From Puccinia triticina (lineage: Eukaryota; Basidiomycota; Pucciniomycetes; Pucciniales; Pucciniaceae), in assembly GCF_026914185.1 (NCBI RefSeq), contig NC_070562.1, forward strand, positions 6,510,001 through 6,574,000: DNA of 64,000 nucleotides. Reading direction: 5' to 3'. The notes below the pieces were generated by a model. The model was not told the origin of the DNA. It ran no database searches and worked only from the letters and a program-made list of their open reading frames with translations. Below are positions 57,118 to 64,000 of the stretch, piece after piece. Every line of letters begins with the position of its first letter. Within the stretch, counting starts at the first letter, position 1. Position numbers and translations under genes: made by a program.

Positions 57118-58179
57118 TCAACGGGTGGAGCGAGTGGGGGCGATGGTAGCTTCGAAGCGGGGGTCGTCTTCGAGGGAAGCATGGGTCGGTCTAGGTTTCC
57201 TACGGCGGTCCGAGGAAGAGGCGGAATGGAGGCGGTTGAGGAGGAAGGCGTTGCGGATGCGCCAGCGGGCGAGGCCGAGCTGGTCGGTCCGGTAGAGCGC
57301 GCCGACAAGGATGCCGACCAGACTCGAGAGCGGGTTGAAGAGGCCGAGAAGGAGGCTGAGAAGGTCGGGCACTAGACTGTGTGAGTCGAGATGGACCCGG
57401 CCTATTCGGTAGTCGTATAATGAGGGCACGATGCTGTGGTGTTGGTACGCTATCGCAAACGTCACCATGAACGGCCCCGACGGTATCGCCCTATACTCAT
57501 CATCCGTCAGTTCCTTCTCTTCTTGCTAAACCTCCTGATCGGCAGGTTGCGTGTGTTTCACTGACCGATATCCTAGTATGCTATGGCTGATCACCAACCC
57601 TATCAGCTCTAAGAGGGACCCAACGACGATCGTAACAATCAAATAACTCTAGAGAAGAGTAACACAGAAGAAAACCGGATCAGTCAAGTCATTTGCGATG
57701 ATGAACACGCCCGGTTAGTGGTGGGAAAGCGAAGAGAAACACAGACGGACAGCATACTTCACAGTTCCGAACCGCCTCTCAACGGCCACCGACGTATTCC
57801 ATAGAATTAGCACTATTAGAAATAGATCTGCAGAGTTCGAGCAAGCAGTATGGTGAGTGAATATCCTCCAAAACTGTCACAAACAAAACAGATGAAAATT
57901 AATTATTGCGGAACTTTTGTGCTTTTTTTTGCTAAGGCATGTGAAGGGTGAAGTTGGTTCTGATGTGACCTTTCAAGCTCAGCAGTGAAGGACATATATG
58001 TGTGTGTGGGTAATGCAGAGGCAAAAATAGGAGAGGATGAAGAAGAAGCAACTGACTTGCAAGTCTCTGGTGAGATGAGGTTTAAGAGGAAGATCGAGGT
58101 AATGTTTGTGCCCTGAGAGAAGCAGGGAGAGGATTGAAGTGCCGAAGATGATGGCTACACGACGTCCCCAACTGGGCAT
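57118..58179 (-). CDS. Dsc2/UBAC2-like rhomboid pseudoprotease (Golgi Dsc E3 ligase subunit)
   Basis: Exons 58057-58179, 57751-57873, 57562-57648 and 57118-57525, all phase 0, give 246 aa. Multi-pass membrane protein of the Derlin/rhomboid-like group. In fission yeast Dsc2 belongs to the Golgi ubiquitin-ligase complex that helps activate the SREBP homologue. Evidence: PLKPHLTRDLQ joined to FWRIFTHHTACSNSADLFL, VAVERRFGTVKYA, then LIVTIVVGSLLELIGLVISH, AIPSGPFMVTFAIAYQ and LVGILVGALYRTDQLGLARWRI, the last a strong family signature. No Ser-His rhomboid catalytic pair is evident, as expected for a pseudoprotease. It ends with a basic tail and no UBA domain is visible. The start at 58177-58179 is the first ATG; further N-terminal sequence in another exon is possible. 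Confidence 0.75.
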
Positions 58180-59720
58180 CAGCAACAACCAGAAAGAGTG
58201 CACAGTTAGTCAGTTGAGGGGCTTGACGCACTCTTGGACAAAGGCGCATGGGCAAAAGTCGACGAGGCGCCCATTCTGTCGCTTGAATGTGTGCTTGTAG
58301 ATCGGGTGGTGCAGTCCTATCGAGTCGGGCTGTTTCCCTCCGGCGGTTGTTCAGTCGTCGTGGTCTCTGGATCGATGGTTTTTTGGTGGTCGATGTGCTG
58401 GCACGTCACTCAGTTTCCGCGGACAAGGCTGCATACCCCCGAGGACTCCCCGGGAAGGTCTCTCCCCGACGACTGTTCGGGAGATCCCCTGCCGGCGCCA
58501 CGTGTGAACCGCGTGGTGAAACCCTGGCTGACGGAGAGTCCGGGGGACCCCGCCCAGAGGGCTCTCAGCCTCTCAGGTGAGGCTTGGTCTGCAGGCTCGC
58601 AGACAAAGGAAGGATTTTCAATCCCAATAATCACCCCCAAAAAAATCAAAAATCAACAAAATATGTACAAAGCTGAAAACTGGATAGACTTTTTTTGGCA
58701 ATACTGATGGGCACCCTCACCTAAATTTTTTCAGGCTAAATCCAAAACTGATTGAAGGAATCCGTTTAGAAGGTCAAAGGAATCCTGAAGGATATTCCAT
58801 TGCGCTGAAGATCCATTTTTGGATTTTCTGATAATTGGTAAGATTGAATATCCTATCTGCAACAAAATGTGACAATTGAGTGGCTACAGGTGTAGGATCT
58901 GCAGATATATGCAGGTTTTTGGATCCAAGATCCACAAGGCATTCTGATTATAGATCCTTGTTTACCATTCTTTTTTATTTTTGAAAGATTAGTACAGGGA
59001 GAACAGTTGGGATTGAGGAGATGAAACTAGCAAAAAATGAAAGCTGAGGTCCAGAAGCATCATTTGGCTCTGGGGAAGGTCCACAGGAGCTGAGGGGAGG
59101 CTGGCTGAGGCTTAATATTTCCCCTCCAGCCATTCTCATCTCACCCAAATGTTTGACCATGCATATGTGCACAAGTGTTTTCCTGCGGGAGGGGAGAATT
59201 TTCAGCCAGCCACAGTGAGCCTCCCATAAAGGGGCACTTGTGTTAAAATAGGGTGAAACCTACTCCCACTCCTAGCTCAGTAGCTGAGTAGAAGAAAGGT
59301 GACTAACATGTCTCTCTGCTGAACTAGGTACATTATCTATCACCTTTAGGAACTGACATTCATCAGATAAAATTAGCTTTTCAGCTTGAGCAAAGTTGGT
59401 TAAATAAAATAAAATGTTTTTTGCATAGTGACTGTAACCTACTGTGCTTTCAAAACATTGCTAGTAAAACTTGAGATGAAAAAAAGAATATGATAGACAG
59501 TAAAAGAGATTCTGGAGATGATGTGATGGCCAAAATATAATTAAGATGGATTGGAGATGTTCAAGTCTTCTGAAAACCAAATACAGGACTAGTTTGGAAA
59601 CATGATGTGTTTCTTGAGTCCACATATGAAAAAGGTGCTAGAAACATAATACAATGATGAATATCAGCTTCAAATCTTCACTACTTGAAAAGGATTAATC
59701 TTTGTGGTTAAAATTACCCT
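58180..59720. other. Intergenic, no gene recognised
   Basis: Includes the upstream side of the Dsc2-like gene and AT-rich DNA after 58650. Frames at 58234-58707 (plus) lack motifs. Confidence 0.4.
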
Positions 59721-60110
59721 CTATACATGTATTACTGGGCATATCCTTGGTGCCCTGATGAATTGGTAATAATGAACACCAGCTGTAGCAAGCAGAAGAA
59801 AAAATACAATTGCAGCAACTGCAATAAGAAAAACCTTTTCATTCCTATCAAATTCTTTTGGGTGAATGGCAGAGTGAGTTGTATCCCCAGGACCAGGAGC
59901 TACTTTAGGATTCTCATATTGTTCAAAAAATTTAGGTGGTTTGTAATGGTATTGATTGTGCCATGATGGCCCAGGTACCAGTTGTGGAACTGGTGCAGCT
60001 TCAAATGAATGATGTTGATGGGAAAATTTTACCATGCCATTATTTGGGATCATAGCAGAGCAGAGGGCAATGAGAAAGACTCCAAATATGATTGTGGGTA
60101 GCTTCAACAT
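59721..60110 (-). CDS. Small predicted secreted single-pass membrane protein (unrecognised)
   Basis: 129 codons without introns from the ATG at 60108-60110. The N-terminus MLKLPTIIFGVFLIALCSAM is a signal peptide by pattern. A His/Pro-rich ectodomain of about 65 residues follows (FSHQHHSFEAAPVPQLVPGP; HNQYHYKPPKFFEQYENP). Then comes one strong hydrophobic span (VFLIAVAAIVFFLLLATAGV) and a short tail ending RAPRICPVIHV. This is a type I membrane layout. Codon pattern and hydropathy look protein-like, but no homologue is recognised. The gene is isolated in AT-rich DNA next to the gypsy insertion. A role at the cell surface is only inferred. Confidence 0.55.
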   Translation of the reverse strand: MLKLPTIIFGVFLIALCSAMIPNNGMVKFSHQHHSFEAAPVPQLVPGPSWHNQYHYKPPKFFEQYENPKVAPGPGDTTHSAIHPKEFDRNEKVFLIAVAAIVFFLLLATAGVHYYQFIRAPRICPVIHV

Positions 60111-60456
60111 ATGTATAGATTGAAATTGAGAGTCTGCTTAGTTGTAGTATTCTTAAGCTATTTAGTTGTAGTATTCTTTAGTGAATAATAAAAATTCAGG
60201 TTGCTTGATTGTTACTGCAGATTTCTGGCAGAATTTGAAGCACCAGGAAATTTCTTCAAAATTATAAGGGGTTTCAGAGGTAACCCAGCAGATTAAATAA
60301 GCTGCGTGGTTATCCCCCAAAAATCAATTTTTATGTAATTATCAGCATGTGACAAAAATATCTAAGGAGAATCTCAGGGGACATGTATCATGTTTGGGAA
60401 TTACATATTCATCACTCCAATAGCAACAGAGTAATATTTCTGTTATTCATATAGGC

Positions 60457-60625
60457 AACAGTGAAACTGATACAATACATGTATTTGTATCTGTATTGGC
60501 AATACATAGTTTTGGAGAAGTGTGTATTGTATCTGATATCAGATACATCACAAATAAATGTATTTCAATACAATACAGAATGTATTTCCCCTCATACATG
60601 CTGTGTTGTATTGTTTTGGGCACCC
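60457..60625. repeat. Truncated second copy of the 266-bp hAT MITE
   Basis: Matches 16113-16290 closely ('tttgtatctgtattggcaat', 'gatatcagatacatcacaaa', 'tgtatttcccct'), beginning aacagtgaaact. It breaks off at gggcaccc exactly where the gypsy LTR begins; the full copy continues there into 'aaatacacag'. Confidence 0.88.
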
Positions 60626-61281
60626 TGTCATACGACAGAATGGATCGGCTCCAGTGTGTTGGCCAATAACCTTTCTCGGCCATTCACACAATATCGCACA
60701 ACATCTTCAATCAGCGTTTTCAAAACATCTTCGAATTGACGCTTCCGACTCGCCATAGCCAACCATAAATCGCAACTAGTCACGTACCCAAATCTTCGAC
60801 TAGTGCGATCGGGATAGGGAAGATAGGATCGAGTCCCAACCACCTCTTTCCAGTTCTTTGAGATTCAACTCATCGTCGCATAACCTTTGGCGCATAATCT
60901 TGTAGCACTTAACCTCTCCTTCGCTCCTGATTAGTTAGCAGCCCATACTCATCAAAACCCGCACGACTCGACAGGCACCGCTGTCATCTAAACACCTTAT
61001 GCCATCTACCTTGTTTCATTATGCTTTACCCGCTTGTGCGCGCGTTCTCCTATATGTACTGCCACGAGTTGTATGATTTCTTCCCCCTCATCAAAATAAG
61101 ATTATCGTTCTCAGCACCTTGAGAATTTGCCTTCTGCAAACTTTGTCACTTCGAACCCCTTCTAGTGTTCTGACTTAAAGAACTCAAGTTATCCAAAGCT
61201 TAAAACCTCCGAAGTAAGAAATTACTTATCTTCCTTCTTCAAAGTGCCCACCCGCCTGCCTGTACCAAGCGCCGTGTGACA
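60626..61281 (+). repeat. 5' LTR of gypsy element
   Basis: Starts TGTCATACGAC and ends GTGTGACA, so TGTCA/TGACA are terminal inverted repeats. The left limit is confirmed by interruption of the MITE copy. The right limit is inferred from the inverted repeat only; no tRNA match was recognised after it. Confidence 0.75.
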
Positions 61282-61378
61282 GTATCTTATTTTGATCCGG
61301 TTTTTTTTTTAAAAAAAATCTTCTCCGAAAAAAATCCGTCAACCCTCCCTTCTTTGTACAGTTCCTTTTCACTCCAAC

Positions 61379-62677
61379 ATGCCGACAATCCCTCGCTCTC
61401 CAAACGGACAGTTCGCTCCTCGCGCCCCTATCGACCAAACTCCGACCTCCCAGATTCCTGTTTGAGTTTCAGTCCTGGGGTTGCCACCTCAAGTCCAAGT
61501 CGAACGCGGTCGAGGGTCGAGTCAGGGACAGTTCGGTCCCCCATCGAATTCTTCTCGAAGGAGCTCCCGCCGGTCGCGTCGTGGGGACGATGAGGATTCC
61601 TACGATGACGAACAGCTGGAGTATCAAGATCAAGACCCAGCCATCAACGGAGAGGAGATCAACGATTCTCCGGACAATCACGATCGCCCGGAGCCGCCCC
61701 CTCGCCCTGAGACAAATCCCCTTCCTGCTCCCAACCCTGCAGTTGCGGCACCGGTCTCCAACGAGTCTCTAGCCCAGGCCATCCAGCTCTTGGCTACTAT
61801 CGTGGGCCGAGGCGCGTTACCAGCGGTTGTTCCAGAACCGGTCCCTCGGCCTGCCTTCCGCACTCCCGAGATGAAGAAACCAGATCCTTTTGACGGCTCA
61901 TCTCCCAGCAAACTCCGAGTCTTCTTGCAGCAATGCAAGTTGATTTTCCTGAACGATCCTCGCACTTTTCCCACTGATCGTGCCCAAACGCTCTACGCCT
62001 CATCTTATCTGACCGGCAAAGCGTTCGACTGGGTCCAACCCTATTTGGAGGTTCTGGAGAACGCCGCTCCCGATTTTTTAATGAACTCTTGGGCCGTTTT
62101 TGAAGCTCAGATCGTCACTCTCTTCGGCGATCCAAACGAGCTCCGCGCCACCGAGCATCGCATCGACACGCTAGTGATGAAAGAGACCGATCGCGCCTCC
62201 AACTACATCGCCAGTTTCCGAGCCTTGCAATCCCGCCTTCCGGGTTGGGGCGATCACCCATTAATGTTTCACTTTCGAAAAGGTCTTCCGTCTCGCATTC
62301 TGGACCTTCTCTCCCAGAACAACGCCGAGGAGTTCCTCAACTTAGGAGAACTCATCAACGCTACTCTCCGCATCGATGTACGGTTCCATGAACGTCAGAA
62401 AGAAAAACGACGCGAGAACAACTCTCACCCCGCTCAGTCCAAGAAGGACAACAGCAGCAAACCGACCACCACCAACACCGGCTCCACCACCAGTTTGTCA
62501 ACCGCCAAACCCACCTCGAAGGCCGCCGCGGAGATCACAAAGGTTCTTACTGATGGACATCTTCAGGCTAGCGAGAAGGAAAGAAGGTTGAAGGCGGGGT
62601 TGTGTTTGTATTGTGGAGGCCAGCACAAGTTTGAAGACTGCGCCAAGCGCGCGGCTCGCAAGTCGGGAAAAGTCTAA
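61379..62677 (+). pseudogene. Gypsy gag with an early in-frame TGA
   Basis: The ATG at 61379 gives MPTIPRSPNGQFAPRAPIDQ, then TGA at 61463-61465. The same frame continues without stops to TAA at 62675-62677. After a disordered, Arg- and Pro-rich region comes the retrotransposon gag domain (PDPFDGSSPSKLRVFLQQC, LTGKAFDWVQPYLE, HFRKGLPSRILDLL) and a zinc knuckle CLYCGGQHKFEDC (spacing CX2CX3HX4C, one residue shorter than usual). If the TGA is real, only the N-terminal 28 residues or an internally started Gag can be made. Confidence 0.9.
62665..62671 (+). promoter_or_regulatory. -1 ribosomal frameshift heptamer G_GGA_AAA
   Basis: In the gag frame the codons are TCG GGA AAA GTC TAA. The heptamer GGGAAAA fits the X_XXY_YYZ rule, one sense codon before the gag stop. 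Slipping back one base enters the pol frame (GGG AAA AGT CTA), which is open from here to the window end. Confidence 0.75.
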
Positions 62678-64000
62678 GTAGTTGTTTTGAGCAATGCAAA
62701 GACAACTACGTTATTCCCCAAAGTGCCATTGACCCTGTTTTATTTCCTTCCTCTTCTGCCAAGCCAAAAGTCTGTCTTTTGAAGACAGCCATCTCAAATC
62801 AACTCCGGTTGATACTTTTCAGGGATGATTCACCTTATTCTGTGCTCATCGACTCTGGAGCTACACGCTCTTTTGTCAGCCAGAGGTTGATAGATTCCTT
62901 TTCTCATCCTACCTTGCCTTTGGAAAAGGCAATTCCTCTTTTTTCCTATAGTTCCTCCTCGGAGCCCATGCAATGGCTTTTGAGTAAGGTTCTTTGGACT
63001 TTCAAAATCTCTTCTTTCCAAACATTCGATTGGGAATGTCTTGTCATAGATGCAACTGGGAATGATGACGCCATTCTTGGCTATGACTTTTTAGCTCATT
63101 GGAACCCAGATATCAATTGGTCTGAGGGAGTAATTAACCCTCGTCTGAAAACTGCATCCAGTTTGAATGAGTCCCTTCTTCCCCCCACTCAGGAACCCGT
63201 CAACCTGAGATCTCTCATTGCGTTATCCAGCAATGGTTCTCTGCCAGACAAAATGCATTTGCCTGGAAATCGATCAACTTTTTCCCCGTCGGTGCTGCGC
63301 TCTTCCTTCCTGGATAAATATCATTTCGAATCTCAAGCGATGTTATTGAGAGTCATCACCACCGGTTCTCATCAAGAGGTCTTTGAAGGCAATTTTTTTG
63401 ATGAGGAACCAGCGGATTTAGAAACTATTTTACCGACAATTCCCCCTGAGTACCACGAGTTTGCATCCGTGTTCTCAACCATTCTAGCAGACAAACTCCC
63501 CCCTCGGCGGAGCTGCGATCATCGCATTGATCTTCTTGGACCAGTGCCTAAAAAAGGTACTATTTACCAACTGTCGGAACCCGAGGACAAGGTCCTGCGG
63601 GAGTACATTTCAGAGAATGTAGCAAAAGGTTTCATTCGACCCAGTTCATCTCCAACTGGTTTCCCAGTTCTTTTTGTTCCCAAAGCCGACGGCTTGCTTC
63701 GACTTTGTGTGGATTACCGCAGGCTTAACGCAGTAACAATAAAGAATTCTTACCCTATTCCTCCAATGTCCCATCTTCTCACCACGTTCGCTGACACGCA
63801 AGTCTTTTCTAAAATCGATCTTCGAGGTGCCTATCACTTAATCAGGATTGCTGAAGGCCATGAATATTTAACGGCGTTTAATACCTGTCATGGTGCTTTT
63901 GAGTATTTGGTGATGCCTTTTGGAATTACCAATGCCCCAGCCACTTTCCAAGCCTTGATGAATGAAATTCTTGGAGACTTAGTCAACGATTGTGTCGTTG
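62665..64000 (+). CDS. Gypsy pol: aspartic protease and reverse transcriptase (partial, runs off window)
   Basis: Frame -1 relative to gag and open from the frameshift site to position 64000 (no stop in about 445 codons), with no nearby ATG to start it independently. Protease motif SVLIDSGATRSFV (about 62839) and ILGYDFLAHWNPDINW (63073). Reverse transcriptase motifs: YQLSEPEDKVLREYI, GFIRPSSSPTGFPVLFVPK, LCVDYRRLN, KIDLRGAYHLIRI and MPFGITNAPATFQALMN. The YVDD box, RNase H and integrase lie beyond the edge. The intact frame suggests a younger or less decayed pol than those of the other elements, despite the stop in its gag. Confidence 0.93.

Larger units (their letters stand above)
60626..64000 (+). 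mobile_element. Ty3/gypsy LTR retrotransposon, 5' part (continues past the window)
   Basis: 5' LTR (60626-61281), gag (61379-62677) and pol in the overlapping -1 frame to the window end, in the order protease then reverse transcriptase, fitting gypsy organisation. It is inserted in the MITE at 60457. The 3' LTR and the rest of the MITE should lie to the right. Confidence 0.93.

Noticed and set aside
1..64000. CRISPR array, rRNA or tRNA genes
   Set aside because: The spaced direct repeats seen belong to transposon ends or tandem duplications, and no rRNA core or tRNA cloverleaf was recognised. The genome is eukaryotic.

Overview
The window looks like a chromosome piece from a rust-type basidiomycete (Pucciniales, Puccinia-like). 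Genes carry many short GT-AG introns, some exons are only 10-22 nt, and cytosolic housekeeping genes sit between thick layers of LTR retrotransposons, hAT elements, Tc1/mariner elements and foldback repeats. Small secreted-protein genes occur in duplicated copies among them. The organism is an inference; no species-diagnostic sequence was searched. All exon limits below were placed by eye from splice signals, reading-frame continuity and family motifs.

Layout. 1-805: 3' part of a low-molecular-weight phosphotyrosine phosphatase. 2.3-5.5 kb: a duplicated unit carrying two paralogous small secreted proteins (SSP-1, SSP-2). 5545-10843: a complete-length but dead Ty1/copia element with identical-length LTRs and a 5-bp target duplication. 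10.8-21 kb: a transposon nest. hAT-1 (12114-15962) has an 8-bp target duplication. A 266-bp hAT MITE lies at 16113-16378. A mariner-like MITE (16473-20853) is split by hAT-2 (16925-20824). A foldback follows at 20861-21020. 22.1-22.3 kb: a third SSP copy. 23.3-27.0 kb: a housekeeping island with KSH1 and TMA22 (divergent, TMA22 missing its 3' end) and a metallo-beta-lactamase-fold hydrolase (MBL-A). 27.6-29.9 kb: a dense palindromic repeat array. 31.5-33.3 kb: MBL-B, a paralogue of MBL-A. 34.2-34.7 kb: a small LEA-like, probably mitochondrial protein. 35.6-39 kb: mostly inverted-repeat elements. 40.2-41.4 kb: LCP5/neuroguidin.

41.6-48.1 kb: two copies of a duplicated block. Each joins a broken 5' end of the kynurenine aminotransferase gene to a member of an unrecognised secreted-protein family (X1, X2); the intact aminotransferase is at 54073-56269. 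48.5-51.9 kb: a convergent pair of paralogous genes of unknown function (P1, P2) with a conserved C-terminal helical domain. 52.5-53.6 kb: a decayed mariner transposase. 57.1-58.2 kb: a Dsc2/UBAC2-like rhomboid pseudoprotease. 59.7-60.1 kb: a small predicted secreted single-pass membrane protein. 60626-64000: the 5' LTR, gag and start of pol of a Ty3/gypsy element running off the right edge, inserted in another copy of the 266-bp MITE.

Themes. (1) Nearly every transposon reading frame is cut by TGA codons, consistent with C-to-T decay of CGA codons. (2) Secreted-protein genes multiply as segmental duplications that carry or capture neighbouring DNA. (3) The gypsy element shows a textbook -1 frameshift heptamer at the gag-pol junction. 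No rRNA, tRNA gene or CRISPR array was seen.
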